Source of the DNA: an uncultured Collinsella sp.
GTDB lineage: Bacteria > Actinomycetota > Coriobacteriia > Coriobacteriales > Coriobacteriaceae
Assembly: GCA_937925715.1 (NCBI GenBank)
Contig: CALAMG010000024.1
Location: 7,568-71,567, forward strand
Direction: 5' to 3'
Length of the DNA stretch: 64,000 nucleotides
Shown here piece after piece: positions 43,560 through 54,024 of the stretch; the first letter of the stretch is position 1; each line of letters begins with the position of its first letter. The translations under genes were made by a program, and so were the position numbers. The notes beneath the pieces are model-generated. The model had not been told where the DNA came from. It made no database searches and worked only from the letters and a program-made list of their open reading frames with translations.

Positions 43560-43604
43560 GGGCCGCCTTTCGCGATGATTGCTAGTTAGCCTTTGGATAC
43601 TTTC

Positions 43605-43666
43605 CACGGCTAACTTTATCGCAAAAGTTGCCCATGTCTTACTACTTTGTCTAAAAGTTAGCCGTG
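43605..43666. promoter_or_regulatory. Candidate operators of the MntR-like gene
   Basis: CACGGCTAACTTT (43605-43617) is exactly mirrored by AAAGTTAGCCGTG (43654-43666). A further AGTTAGCC lies at 43584-43591. The TTAGCC core resembles DtxR/MntR operators. Confidence 0.55.
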
Positions 43667-43746
43667 TTTCACAAAACGTGCGGGACGAAAACAAAATGGG
43701 GACGCCCCACAAGGAGTGTCCCCAGGCGCCGGGTGCCGACCCGCAG

Positions 43747-44517
43747 TTACATCAATCCAAAGTGCTTCGCGGCGTTGTAGATGCCGTCGTCGTCCACGGC
43801 GGTCGTTACGTAGGTCGCTGCGGCCTTCACGGTCTCCTGCGCGTTGCCCATGGCCACGCTCGTGCCCACGGCGGCAAACATCGACAGGTCGTTCTCGCCG
43901 TCGCCAAAGGCAATCGCCTCACTCGCGTCGATGCCCAAGCGCTCCAGCGTCGCCGCCACGCCCAGGTCCTTGCCGCCGTTAGCGGGAATAATGTCGCAGA
44001 ACAGGTCGCACCAGCGCGTGGTGAGCGAATGCGACACGGCGTCGGTCACGATATGCTCGTCGACCGGGTCCACAAAGGCGCAAAACTGGTAGACCGGTGC
44101 GTCAAAGGCGTGCTCAAACGGCTCCTCGTGGTAGACGATTCCCGCGTTGCTGCCAGCCGTCACCACGCGCTCGGACAGGCGGTTCACAAACGAGTTCTCG
44201 CCCTGCATGCACAGCGAGTCGTAGCGCCCCTGCGCCACCTGGTCCACAATCACCGCGACGTCGTCCGAATCGATCGGGCAGCTGCGGTAAACCCCCTCGG
44301 CATCAAAGCAGTGCTGGCCCGAAAGCGTAATGTACGCATCCCAGCCCAGGTCGAACAGCCAGTCCGGCATCTGGTAGGTCGGACGGCCCGTGGCGATCAC
44401 GCACGCAATCCCCTGCTCGTGAAAGCTGTCGAGCACCTGCTGCGCCGACGCCGGAATCCGGTGGGTCTTAAAGCTCAGCAGCGTGCCGTCGATATCGAAA
44501 AACGCGGCTTTGATCAT
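43747..44517 (-). CDS. Cof-type HAD-IIB family phosphatase
   Basis: The 256-residue protein has FFDIDGTLLS (motif I), ATGRPTY (motif II), the Lys of NGGKDLGVA and GDGENDLSMF (motif IV), with the type IIB cap between. Such proteins dephosphorylate sugar phosphates, pyridoxal phosphate or flavin precursors. It starts 6 bp after the ABC-F gene on the same strand, so the two are one transcript. Confidence 0.9.
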   Translation of the reverse strand: MIKAAFFDIDGTLLSFKTHRIPASAQQVLDSFHEQGIACVIATGRPTYQMPDWLFDLGWDAYITLSGQHCFDAEGVYRSCPIDSDDVAVIVDQVAQGRYDSLCMQGENSFVNRLSERVVTAGSNAGIVYHEEPFEHAFDAPVYQFCAFVDPVDEHIVTDAVSHSLTTRWCDLFCDIIPANGGKDLGVAATLERLGIDASEAIAFGDGENDLSMFAAVGTSVAMGNAQETVKAAATYVTTAVDDDGIYNAAKHFGLM

Positions 44518-44523
44518 TCTCGC

Positions 44524-46383
44524 CTACTCCTCGCCCTCGAGCTTTTCGCTCGCCTCGAGCCACGCCATCTCCAGCTCGTCCATGGCAGCGTGAGCCTCGT
44601 CGATCTTTGCCTGCTGCTCGCCGAGCGCCGTGTAGTTGGTGGGATCGACTTGGGCCATTGCTGCCTCGGCCTCCTCAACGCGGGTGCGCTGCGTCTCCAT
44701 CTTGCGCTCGAGCGAACTCACCTCGCGGCGGAGCTTCTGGCGCTCGGCGTTGGACAGGCCGTTGGGCTGACCGCTCGACTTGGGCTTTTCGGCCGCAGCT
44801 GCCGCGGCACCGGTGTCGAACGTGCCGGTCTTGGCGCTCGGCGCGCCCACGGGCTCGCCCTCGGCGGTAGCGTTGCACAGGCGCAGGTACTGGTCCACGC
44901 CACCGGGCATATGCGTCAGGTGGCCGTCGAGCAGCGCCCACTGCTGGTCGGTCACGCGCTCCATCAAAAAGCGGTCGTGCGTCACCAGGATCAGCGTGCC
45001 GGGCCAACCGTCCAGCAGGTCCTCGACAATCGCGAGCATGTCGGTATCCAGGTCGTTGCCCGGCTCGTCCAGGATGAGCACGTTGGGCTCGTCCAGAATC
45101 GTCAGCAACAGCGACAGGCGACGGCGCTGGCCGCCCGAAAGATCGCCGATGCGGCTCCAGAGCTGCTGCGTCGTAAAGCCCAGACGCTCGCAGAGCTTCT
45201 CGGGCGAAGTCTCCTTGCCGTCGATGACGTAGTACTTCTTATAGTTGCCGAGCACCTCGCGGATCGTGTCGCCCATGTAGGGCTTGAGCTCCTCGAGCTG
45301 CTGCGACAGCACGCCAAAGCGCACTGTCTGGCCAATCTTCACGCGGCCGCGCGTGGGTACAATCTTGCCCTGGATCACGTCGAGCAGCGTCGACTTACCG
45401 GCGCCGTTCTCGCCCAAAAGGCCATAGCGGTCGCCCGCACCAATGAGCCAGGTCACATCGGTGAGCACCTGCTTGGGCGCGCCGTCGGTATCGGCATAGC
45501 CGGCATCCACGTCGACCACATCGATAACCTGCTTGCCCAAGCGGCTCACGGCCAAGCGCTTGAGCTCCAGCTCGTCACGCACGGGCGGCACGTCGGCGAT
45601 CAGCTCGCGAGCGGCATCCACGCGAAACTTGGGCTTGGTGGAGCGCGCCTGGGCACCGCGGCTCAGCCACGCGAGCTCCTTGCGCGCCATGTTGCGACGG
45701 CGCTCCTCGGTAACCGCGGCCATGCGGTCGCGCTCTACGCGCTGCAGGATGTAGGCCGAATAGCCGCCCTCGAAGGGATCGACCTGGCCGTCGTGGACCT
45801 CCCACATGCTGGTGCAGACCTCGTCCAAGAACCAGCGGTCGTGCGTGACCACGAGCATGGCGCCCTGACCGCGCTGCCAGCGGGCCTTTAAGTGACGCGC
45901 GAGCCAGTTGATGGTGCGCATGTCCAGGTGGTTGGTGGGCTCGTCGAGCATGAGCACGTCGTAGTCACCAATCAGCAGGCGCGCGAGGTCCACGCGACGG
46001 CGCTGGCCGCCCGAAAGCTCGCCAACCGTGCCCTCCCAGGGCACATCGCTAATAAGACCGGCGAGAATCTGGCGCGTGCGGGGGCTCGACGCCCACTCGT
46101 ACTCAGGCGTGTCGCCCACAACGGCATGATGCACGGTATCGGTGTCGACAAGCTGGTCCTTTTGGCCGAGCAGACCAATCGTGGTGCCGCGACGGTGCGT
46201 CACGCGGCCGTCGTCGGGCTCCAGCGTGCCGGCGAGCACGCTCAGCAGCGTCGACTTGCCGTCGCCGTTTTTGCCGACAATACCAATGCGGTCGCCCTCG
46301 CCCACGCCGAGCGTCACGCTATCGAAAATATGCTTGGTGGGAAACTCTAGGCTGACGGAATCGCATCCCAAAAGAATCGCCAT
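44524..46383 (-). CDS. ABC-F family ATP-binding protein
   Basis: The 619-residue protein has two ATPase domains without membrane segments: GKNGDGKST, LSGGQRRR and LMLDEPTNHLD in the first; GENGAGKST, LSGGQRRR and LILDEPGNDLD in the second. The linker between them is the interdomain arm that reaches into the ribosomal E site in this family, and a C-terminal coiled coil (from about residue 550) resembles Uup. A role in ribosome rescue or assembly is likely; antibiotic resistance is possible but not shown. GGAG precedes the ATG at 46383. Confidence 0.92.
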   Translation of the reverse strand: MAILLGCDSVSLEFPTKHIFDSVTLGVGEGDRIGIVGKNGDGKSTLLSVLAGTLEPDDGRVTHRRGTTIGLLGQKDQLVDTDTVHHAVVGDTPEYEWASSPRTRQILAGLISDVPWEGTVGELSGGQRRRVDLARLLIGDYDVLMLDEPTNHLDMRTINWLARHLKARWQRGQGAMLVVTHDRWFLDEVCTSMWEVHDGQVDPFEGGYSAYILQRVERDRMAAVTEERRRNMARKELAWLSRGAQARSTKPKFRVDAARELIADVPPVRDELELKRLAVSRLGKQVIDVVDVDAGYADTDGAPKQVLTDVTWLIGAGDRYGLLGENGAGKSTLLDVIQGKIVPTRGRVKIGQTVRFGVLSQQLEELKPYMGDTIREVLGNYKKYYVIDGKETSPEKLCERLGFTTQQLWSRIGDLSGGQRRRLSLLLTILDEPNVLILDEPGNDLDTDMLAIVEDLLDGWPGTLILVTHDRFLMERVTDQQWALLDGHLTHMPGGVDQYLRLCNATAEGEPVGAPSAKTGTFDTGAAAAAAEKPKSSGQPNGLSNAERQKLRREVSSLERKMETQRTRVEEAEAAMAQVDPTNYTALGEQQAKIDEAHAAMDELEMAWLEASEKLEGEE

Positions 46384-46441
46384 ATGCCCTGCTCCTTCGT
46401 AGAAATTCAACGTTGTCCATGATAGCAGCGAGCCCCACCCC

Positions 46442-46478
46442 AAACCACCACGAAGGCGCCTGTCCCCTTTGTGGTGGT
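46442..46478. repeat. Dispersed palindrome family 1, copy 6 (inverted)
   Basis: AAACCACCACGAAGG with a CGCCTGTCC loop and CCTTTGTGGTGG; same orientation as copy 4. It lies between the ABC-F and pstB genes. Confidence 0.88.
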
Positions 46479-46496
46479 CGTTTCGGTCGCAGAGCA

Positions 46497-46533
46497 AAAG
46501 GCGGGCCATCTCCCACAAGAGATGACCCGCCTC
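46497..46533 (-). terminator. Terminator after pstB
   Basis: AGGCGGGCCATCTC pairs with GAGATGACCCGCCT (one mismatch); on the minus strand it is followed by TTTTGCT. It would end the pst operon. Confidence 0.75.
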
Positions 46534-46587
46534 TCCAATCAGTCCCGCGGCAACCGTGGCCGCCGCGGGCCTCAAGCATGTCCCGGA

Positions 46588-47456
<869 letters not shown>

Positions 47457-47460
<4 letters not shown>

Positions 47461-48383
47461 TCGGCCGTCATCTTCCTTGCCAGTTGCTTGCCCACAATGC
47501 GGGCGATTACGTTAAACAGCAGCACGCAAATCATCAGCAGTGCCGCGGTGCCCCAAACGATCTGCTGGGCCTCGGGGCTGCCTTCGCCATAGATCTTGTA
47601 GATATGCACGGCGAGCGACTCACCGGGGCGGAACACGTTCCAGGCGCAAGTAGGGCTCGACAGGTTAAGGCTCAAGAAGTTGAGGCGAACCGGCGAGCTC
47701 ATGCCCGAGGTAAAGAGCAGCGCCGCGGCCTCGCCAAAGACGCGGCCGGCCGAAAGCACGATGCCGGTCACGATAGCGGGCATGGCCTCGGGAATCAGGA
47801 TGTGCAGCGTGGCCTCCCAGCGGGTGAGGCCCATGGCCAGGCACGCATCGCGCTGGGCCTGCGGCACGTCCTCGAGCGCCTGCTGGATCACGCGCACCAG
47901 AATGGGGATATTGAACATGGTGAGCGCGACGGCGCCGGAGATGATGGAGCACTTCCAGCCCAGCTGCACCGAGAACACCAGAAAACCGAACATGCCGACA
48001 ACGATGGAAGGCAGCGAGGACAGCGTCTCAATGGCGGTGGAGGCAATGTCGCGGACGGGTCCGTCGGGTGCGTACTCAACCAAAAAGACCGCGCCACCCA
48101 GGCTGATGGGCACCGAGATGATCAGGGTGATCAGCAGCAGGTAGAACGAGTCGAACAGCTGGTAGAGCACGCCGCCCTGCGTTCCGTTGGCGCGCGACGG
48201 CTCTGTGAGAAAGCCCGGCTGGAACAGCGTCGAGATGCCCTCGAACAGGATATAGGCCACCATGGAGATGACGATGAGCATGACGATGGCGACGATCGCC
48301 GTCAGCACGCCCGTGGCGATGCGATCCTGCTTTTGGACACGCCCGAGCCTCGCCTCGTCGATGTGGATGCGCGTGCTAGCCAC
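47457..48383 (-). CDS. pstA: Phosphate ABC transporter permease PstA
   Basis: A 308-residue permease with about six membrane helices and the permease loop QRDACLAMGLTRWEATLHILIPEAMPAIVTG. The GTG at 48383 is preferred because a GGGGGCGAAGG site precedes it and it overlaps the pstC stop by 8 bp; a TTG at 48407 is the alternative. Confidence 0.94.
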
Positions 48384-49284
48384 GAGCCTTCGCCCCCTTG
48401 CGGCCAATGAGATGGATGATCAGGATGAAGATGAGGCTCATGCCCATCAGCAGCAGACCGAGTGCCCACAGGACGTCGTCCTGGGCCGAGCCCTCGGCGT
48501 AGACCGCCATGGACGTGGTGAGCGTGGTGGTGATGGTGGACGCCGGCGACAGCAGCGACGTCGGCATGGCCTCGATGCCGCCGATAACCATGCGCACGGC
48601 GAGCGTCTCGCCAAAGGCGCGGGTCATACCCAGGATGACCGCAGTCATGAGCGACGGCATGGCAGACTTGAGCACCACGTGCCAGATGGTCTGCCAGCGG
48701 GTGTAGCCCAGTGCGAGCGAGCCCTGACGGTAGCTGTCGGGCACGGCACGCAGGCCATCGACCGAAAGCGTGGTCATCGTCGGCAGGATCATGACGGCCA
48801 GCACGATGGCGCCGGGCAAGATGCCCAGACCCGTGCTCACATGGAAAACGCTCTTCATAAGGCCGACGACCACGTGAAAGCCAATAAGGCCAAAGACGAC
48901 CGAGGGAATACCGGTCAAAAGCTCAATAAGCGGCTGAAAGATCTTGGAACCAAACTTAGGGCTAATCTCGACCGCAAAGATGGCAGAGCCGATGGCGATG
49001 GGCAGCGCGATGAGCGTGGAGAGCACCATGACCGCAAACGAGGTGACGATCAGGGGCAGGGCGCCGGTGTAGGGCAGGCCGTTTTTGGCCGTGTTGGCCA
49101 GGTCCCACTTGGTGCCGGTGAAGAACTCGACGACCGAGACGCCGTCCTTGATAAAAGCCGAGAGGCCCTTTTGGGCGACCATAAAGATGAGCGCGGCAAC
49201 GACAAGCGTCACGAGCGCAACGCACGCGCCCGTGACGCCCAGGCCCACGTTCTCAAGGTCGCGCTTTGGCAGCTGTTTTGCCAT
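48376..49284 (-). CDS. pstC: Phosphate ABC transporter permease PstC
   Basis: A 302-residue permease with six predicted helices, NGLPYTGALPLIVTSFAVMVLSTLIALPIAI and the loop YRQGSLALGYTRWQTIWHVVLKSAMPSLM, which contacts PstB. It begins 24 bp after pstS, so the two are co-transcribed and levels of binding protein exceed permease only if processing occurs. Confidence 0.95.
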   Translation of the reverse strand: MAKQLPKRDLENVGLGVTGACVALVTLVVAALIFMVAQKGLSAFIKDGVSVVEFFTGTKWDLANTAKNGLPYTGALPLIVTSFAVMVLSTLIALPIAIGSAIFAVEISPKFGSKIFQPLIELLTGIPSVVFGLIGFHVVVGLMKSVFHVSTGLGILPGAIVLAVMILPTMTTLSVDGLRAVPDSYRQGSLALGYTRWQTIWHVVLKSAMPSLMTAVILGMTRAFGETLAVRMVIGGIEAMPTSLLSPASTITTTLTTSMAVYAEGSAQDDVLWALGLLLMGMSLIFILIIHLIGRKGAKARG

Positions 49285-49308
49285 TGCAAACCTTTCCGGG
49301 GCGATTAC

Positions 49309-50247
49309 TTATTTAGCGGAGACCTTGCCGCTGGCGTCCTTGACGACCTTCATGGCAGAGACGGGGATGAAGCCCTGCTCCTCGACGAGCTTGCCCTGGA
49401 CGTCGTCGGAGAGCATAAACTCCAGGAAGGCCTTGGTGGCCTCGTCGGCGTCCTTGGAGCAGTACATGTGCTCGGTCGCCCAGATCTTGAAGGAGTCGTC
49501 GGTGACGTTCTTGCTCTTGGGCTCGACGCCCTCGACCTTGATGGCGTTGAACTTGGAGTCATCGAAGTGCGAGAAGTCGAGGTAGGAGATGGCGTTGTCG
49601 GTACTGCCCATCTGAGTCTGGACATCGCCGGACTTGTCGAGCTCGGCGTCGCCCTTAAAGTCGACGGCCTCGTCGCCAAAAACGGCGGCCTCGAAGGTGG
49701 CACGGGTGCCGGAGCCAGCCTTGCGGTTGAGAACGACGATCTTGACGTCGTCGCCGCCGACCTCCTTCCAGTTGGTGATCTGGCCGGAGAAGATACCCTT
49801 GAGCTGCTCGAGGGACAGGTCGTCGACCGTCACGTTCTTGGAGACGACGGGACCCATGCCAACGACGGCGACCTCGTGGTCGACGAGATTCTTGACCTGG
49901 TCGGCCTCGAGCTTGGTCTCGGCGAAGACGTCGGAGTTACCGATGGTGACGGTGCCAGCGGCGACAGCGGTCAGACCCTTGCCCGAACCGTTGCCCGAGC
50001 CGGAGATGGAGACGTCGGGGTTGGCATCCATGAACTTCTCGGCAGCAGCCTCGACGAGAGCCTGGAACGAGGAGGCACCGTCGTAGGTCACCTCGCCGGA
50101 GACGGACTCGGCAGCGGCGGCGCTACCCTTGTCGGCGGCACCGGAGGCACCTGAGCCGCCGCACCCAACGAGACCGAGACCGACGATGCTGGCAAGACCA
50201 CCAGCGAGGCCGAGGAACTGACGACGAGAATAAGCCTGATCGAGCAT
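49309..50247 (-). CDS. pstS: Phosphate-binding lipoprotein PstS
   Basis: The 312-residue binding protein begins with a twin-arginine-like signal (SRRQFLGLAGG) ending in the lipobox LVGCGG, so it is probably a Tat-exported lipoprotein held on the outer face of the membrane. GASSFQALVEAAAEKF, SGSGNGSGKGL and NRKAGSGTRATFE are the phosphate-binding loops. GAAAGGAA precedes the ATG. The operon order is pstS-pstC-pstA-pstB; phoU is not in the window. Confidence 0.95.
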   Translation of the reverse strand: MLDQAYSRRQFLGLAGGLASIVGLGLVGCGGSGASGAADKGSAAAAESVSGEVTYDGASSFQALVEAAAEKFMDANPDVSISGSGNGSGKGLTAVAAGTVTIGNSDVFAETKLEADQVKNLVDHEVAVVGMGPVVSKNVTVDDLSLEQLKGIFSGQITNWKEVGGDDVKIVVLNRKAGSGTRATFEAAVFGDEAVDFKGDAELDKSGDVQTQMGSTDNAISYLDFSHFDDSKFNAIKVEGVEPKSKNVTDDSFKIWATEHMYCSKDADEATKAFLEFMLSDDVQGKLVEEQGFIPVSAMKVVKDASGKVSAK

Positions 50248-50450
50248 GATCTTCCTTTCATACATGCGACTCGCGGGCACCCTGCCCGCTTTGCTGTTTG
50301 GAAAGATACGGCCTCGATCGGGCGACGACCGCCTTATCTGCGGTTTCTTACGGCCATTTGATAGACCCTTACCGCAAGCGCGGCCCAGCCTTTACAAACG
50401 GATAACAATCCAGCGCCGAACATGGCGCACCTTTTACACCAATAAAAACA

Positions 50451-50519
50451 AAGTTGCGGTGAAACAGTTCCTGCTTGGCCATCAAATGGCCCATTCTAGG
50501 AACTATTCCACCGCAACTT
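50451..50519. repeat. Dispersed inverted repeat family 2, copy B
   Basis: Arms AAGTTGCGGTGAAACAGTTCC and its near-complement. It belongs to the AGTTCCT subtype, shared with the copy at 63677-63743. It lies between the dipeptidase 3' end and the pstS promoter region. Confidence 0.9.
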
Positions 50520-50540
50520 AGATTGGGAAACCGCGAAACC

Positions 50541-51977
50541 CTAAAGCTCTAATTCATTCAAACGGAGGATCGCAACAATATAGATCTTGAGTGCTTGCTT
50601 GAGCTGCTCTTCGTTGGCGCACTCGTTGGGACCGTGCATCTGGCCGCCCCATGTGGGCAGCTCCAGGCCGGTCTCCTCGGGGCCAAACGACACGGCGCGG
50701 GCAAAGTTGCGCGCGTACGTGCCGCCGCCCATGGCAAAAGGCTCGGCGTGCTTGCCCGTAAACTCGTTATAGGTATTGATAAGCGCCTTCACGGCCGGAT
50801 CGTCGGCAGACACCGAGAACGGCACCTTTGCATGACCCAGGCGACACGTCACGTCAAAGCGCCCCACGAGCGGCTCGAGCTGCTCGCGGATGGTATCGGC
50901 GCTCGTGCTATCAGGGAAACGCACGTCGATGACCTGCTCGATATGGCCATCCACCACGCGGATGACGCCGGGGTTGCAGGTGAGCGGGCCAAACGCCGGG
51001 CTCGTCGCGTCGATACCCAGGCCGCGACCATAGGCGTCCGCATGCACAAAGGCCAAAAACTTGACAAACTCGTGCTCGGCAGGCGTCAGCAGGCGCTCGC
51101 CGCGGGCACCAAACGCGTCCTCGGCCTCGCGCAGATACGACACGATCAGGCCGACGGCATTGATCGTCCCCTCGGGCATCGAGGCGTGACCGCCAATACC
51201 GTGGGCGAAAATCTGCACATGACCATTGTCGAGAGCCGTGATCTCCAGGCGGTCAGCATTCTCGACCGGCGCCGGCAGCTCATCGGCGGCAATCGCGAGC
51301 TCGCAGATGGACTGCGACGGAATGGCATTGCTCGCCTCGGCGCCGCTCCACGACACGATGCGCCCGCCGTCGATCTTGGGACTCACGAACGTCGCCCCAA
51401 ACTGGCCCTTCTCGGCATTGCAGACCGGGAACTCGGCATCGGGCGTAAACAAAAAGTCGGGGTCTGCGTGGTTCTCCAGATAATGGTGAACGTCGGACAT
51501 GCCCACTTCCTCATCGCAGCCCAGCAGCGCGCGGAAGGTGTAGCGCGGAACAATGCCGTGCTTGAACAGGTACGCGCCGGCATAAAGCGACAGCACTGCC
51601 GGGCCCTTGTCGTCGATCACGCCGCGACCGAGCAACCAGCCCTCGCGACGCTCCATCGCGAACGGATCGGTGTTCCAGCCAGGGCCGGCGGGAACCACGT
51701 CCACGTGGCAGATAGTCGCGAGCTGCTTGTCGCCGCGGCCCGGGATATCGGCGATTCCCACATAGCCCTCGTCGTCGCTCGTCTGATAGCCGAGCTTCTG
51801 CGCGATGCCGAGCGCGCAATCGAGCGCGTCACGGACCGGGCGGCCAAACGGCGCGCCGGGCTCCGCATCGGCAGAAACTGCCACGGAAGGATAACTCACC
51901 AGCTGCTCGATATCAGCGACGACATCCTCCCAGACCTCGTCGACATACTCAGCGACGCTCTGCTCCACCTGATTCAT
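50541..51977 (-). CDS. Sapep/PepV-like M20 dipeptidase
   Basis: The 478-residue enzyme has the M20 metal motifs TICHVDVVPAG, LLGRGVIDDKGP and LGCDEEVGM, and the long lid domain and C-terminal GGGTYARNFARAVSFGPE of the PepV/Sapep group. These are cytoplasmic metal-dependent dipeptidases with broad specificity. The start at 51977 has GAGGAGG. It is monocistronic or joined to the HAD gene 55 bp upstream. Confidence 0.92.
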   Translation of the reverse strand: MNQVEQSVAEYVDEVWEDVVADIEQLVSYPSVAVSADAEPGAPFGRPVRDALDCALGIAQKLGYQTSDDEGYVGIADIPGRGDKQLATICHVDVVPAGPGWNTDPFAMERREGWLLGRGVIDDKGPAVLSLYAGAYLFKHGIVPRYTFRALLGCDEEVGMSDVHHYLENHADPDFLFTPDAEFPVCNAEKGQFGATFVSPKIDGGRIVSWSGAEASNAIPSQSICELAIAADELPAPVENADRLEITALDNGHVQIFAHGIGGHASMPEGTINAVGLIVSYLREAEDAFGARGERLLTPAEHEFVKFLAFVHADAYGRGLGIDATSPAFGPLTCNPGVIRVVDGHIEQVIDVRFPDSTSADTIREQLEPLVGRFDVTCRLGHAKVPFSVSADDPAVKALINTYNEFTGKHAEPFAMGGGTYARNFARAVSFGPEETGLELPTWGGQMHGPNECANEEQLKQALKIYIVAILRLNELEL

Positions 51978-52032
51978 GGACGACCTCCTCACCAATGAGT
52001 GACGGGTACGCCCGCCCCTCACATTACGTCTA

Positions 52033-52695
52033 TTAGATAGCGAAAAGTTTAGCAAGCTCGGCCACCGAGTGCACCACTGCATCGGCACCCGCCGCCTCGT
52101 GCTCGCCCGGCGCTGCCGCGCCCGAATAGATGCCGATGCACGGCACGCCCATCGCGTGTGCGCCCTCCACATCGTTAAAGCGATCGCCGATCATCACGGC
52201 ATCGCCCGCCGTCGCGCCGAGCGCCGCCAGGGCATCGCGAACCGAATCGGCCTTGGTCTCGCGTCCCTGCGGCGGATTCATGCCAACCACCGCCTCAAAC
52301 TGCGAAAGCCCCAGCTCGCCCACCATGTCAATGCACTTTGCCTCCATGCGTGACGTCGCCACGACCAAGCGATGCCCCTGCGCGACAAGGCCATCGAGCA
52401 GCTCGGGGATTCCATCGAACACGGGATACTCTTCCGGTCCCAGCTCATCAAAAAAGGCACGGTACTCGTCAGCCACCACAAGCGACTCCTCGCGGGAGAA
52501 GCCATAAAAGTCGTGAAAGCTCTTCCACAGGGGCGGCCCGATCATGCGGCGCAGGTCACCCATCTGCGCCTCCGAAAACCCGCGCGCGGCCAACGTCTTG
52601 CGCGTCGAGCTCATCACCGCCCGGCCCGTATCGGCCACCGTGCCGTCAAAATCGAACAGCACAACCGGCCGCCTGTATATCTCCAACGCCTCCAT
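52033..52695 (-). CDS. HAD family hydrolase (Gph/PpaX-like)
   Basis: A 220-residue phosphatase with LFDFDGTVADT (motif I), VVATSRMEAK (motif II), ETKADSVRDAL (Lys) and MIGDRFNDVEGA (motif IV), and a helical cap of the phosphoglycolate phosphatase type. AGGA lies six bases before the ATG at 52695. Substrate unknown. Confidence 0.88.
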   Translation of the reverse strand: MEALEIYRRPVVLFDFDGTVADTGRAVMSSTRKTLAARGFSEAQMGDLRRMIGPPLWKSFHDFYGFSREESLVVADEYRAFFDELGPEEYPVFDGIPELLDGLVAQGHRLVVATSRMEAKCIDMVGELGLSQFEAVVGMNPPQGRETKADSVRDALAALGATAGDAVMIGDRFNDVEGAHAMGVPCIGIYSGAAAPGEHEAAGADAVVHSVAELAKLFAI

Positions 52696-52851
52696 CGGCA
52701 TTCCTCTTCCCCAGTTGATGATTTCCACACCGACACTTCAAACTGTTGACTATTCAACAATTGAACCTAGAAATGTGGAACGACTCCACTATACTTGTCG
52801 CACTTTGCTCTCAGAAGGCGGCGCGCAAGCGCCCCAATGAAAGGTGCAATT

Positions 52852-53712
52852 ATGTCTTTTGCCATCATAACCGACTCCACGTCGGACATCTCCCCCGCCC
52901 GTGCTCAAGAGCTTGGCATTTACGTCATTCCACTGCATGTGATTATCGAGGGCGAGGACCTGCTCGACCAGGTACAGATCACCGCCGAGGAGTACGTCGC
53001 CCGCATGGCCGGCTCCGAGCAGCTGCCGCACACCTCGCAGCCGAGTGCCGGCGAGTTCAAGGCACTCTTTGACCGCGTGCGTGCTGACGGCCACGACAGC
53101 GCGATCTTTATCTCGCTGTGCAGCGAATGGTCCGCCTGCTATTCCAACGCATGCCTGGTCGCCGAGACCCACGAGCTCGACGTGCGCTGCATCGATTCGC
53201 GCACTGGCTCGGGCGCCGAGGGCCTGCTGGTGGAGTACGCGCGGGCCATGCGCGAAGATGGCCGCAGCCTGGACGAGACCGAGGCGCAGATCCGCGCGAC
53301 GCTGCCCGACGCCCACCTGCTGCTGATTCCCCGCACGCTCGAGAATCTCGTTAAGAACGGCCGCGCGCCCAAGCTCGCCGGCCAGCTCACGCAAATGCTC
53401 AACATTCGCCTGGCCGTTTCGCCGGAGTGGAAATCGGGCGAGATCAAGGCAATCAAAAAGGGCCGCGGCGCCAAGCGCATCGTCGCCAACACCATGGCAG
53501 ATTGCCTCGCGTTTTTGGACGAGCACCCGGGCTCAAGCGTGCGCGTGCTCACGACCGGCGCCGCCGAGGAGCAGGAACTTGTCAACGAGGCGCTCGCGGG
53601 CCAGGACTACGTAGACGCCGGCACCGGCCCCATCGGCTGCACCATCGCCACCCACGTAGGCGTCGATGCCATCGCCATCAGCTACTGCCCCCGCTACCAG
53701 CCAACTCACTAG
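52852..53712 (+). CDS. DegV family fatty acid-binding protein
   Basis: The second DegV protein of the window (286 residues) opens with FAIITDSTSDISP and has the LPHTSQPSAGEFKALF and PRTLENLVKNGRAPKL segments of the family. It differs enough from the one at 758-1612 to be an old paralogue, possibly with a different lipid preference, as FakB1 and FakB2 have. The start at 52852 has AAAGG. A family 2 repeat follows its stop codon. Confidence 0.88.
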   Translation: MSFAIITDSTSDISPARAQELGIYVIPLHVIIEGEDLLDQVQITAEEYVARMAGSEQLPHTSQPSAGEFKALFDRVRADGHDSAIFISLCSEWSACYSNACLVAETHELDVRCIDSRTGSGAEGLLVEYARAMREDGRSLDETEAQIRATLPDAHLLLIPRTLENLVKNGRAPKLAGQLTQMLNIRLAVSPEWKSGEIKAIKKGRGAKRIVANTMADCLAFLDEHPGSSVRVLTTGAAEEQELVNEALAGQDYVDAGTGPIGCTIATHVGVDAIAISYCPRYQPTH

Positions 53713-53725
53713 GGACGCCCACATC

Positions 53726-53792
53726 AGTTGCGGTGGAATAGGGACTGTTTTTGGCCAATCAGCCGCCAATCAATCCCTATTCCACCGCAACT
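53726..53792. repeat. Dispersed inverted repeat family 2, copy C
   Basis: Arms AGTTGCGGTGGAATAGGGA(C/T), 14 bp after the DegV stop codon. It is the AGGGAC subtype, as in the copies at 10032 and 57424. Confidence 0.9.
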
Positions 53793-53807
53793 TAGAAGCA
53801 GTTCGTT

Positions 53808-53869
53808 TGGGACGGGGCTAAAAAGACTGGTATCAAACGTTTCAGACCAGTCTTTTTAGCCCCGTCCCA
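53808..53869. repeat. Family 4 hairpin
   Basis: Perfect 23-bp arms starting TGGGACGGGGCTAAAAAGAC, with a 16-nt loop. A half copy is at 7271-7303. Each is next to the 3' end of a minus-strand gene, here the LOG gene fragment, where it could act as a terminator. Confidence 0.85.
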
Positions 53870-53880
53870 TTTTAGCTACT

Positions 53881-54024
53881 CTACATCAGCCCGCTCAGGG
53901 CGATGTCGACGGCCTCGTTGAGGTCGTCAGTAATGTGTACCAGATCCGGATCGAGCGGGCTGATCATACCGGCGCTCATCACCGGGCCGTTGGGCCAGTC
54001 GAACAGACCCCCTCGCGGTACCCA
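53881..54024 (-). pseudogene. Orphan 3' end of a LOG family gene
   Basis: The last 41 codons (DWPNGPVMSAGMISPLDP...ALSGLM) match the end of the intact gene at 58227-58985 almost residue for residue, and the DNA shows about 90% identity with several silent changes. Similarity fades near 54024 through a small deletion in the GTEYWQG region. It has no start or upstream half. It is best read as the original 3' end of that gene, cut off when the 54-58 kb segment was inserted. Confidence 0.85.

Noticed and set aside
43579..45891. 770-codon open frame antisense to the HAD and ABC-F genes
   Set aside because: It spans two well-supported minus-strand genes and reads as repetitive His/Arg/Leu sequence.
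48262..50154. 630-codon open frame antisense to pstC and pstS
   Set aside because: Asp/Gly/Val-rich low-complexity translation; the pst genes are certain.
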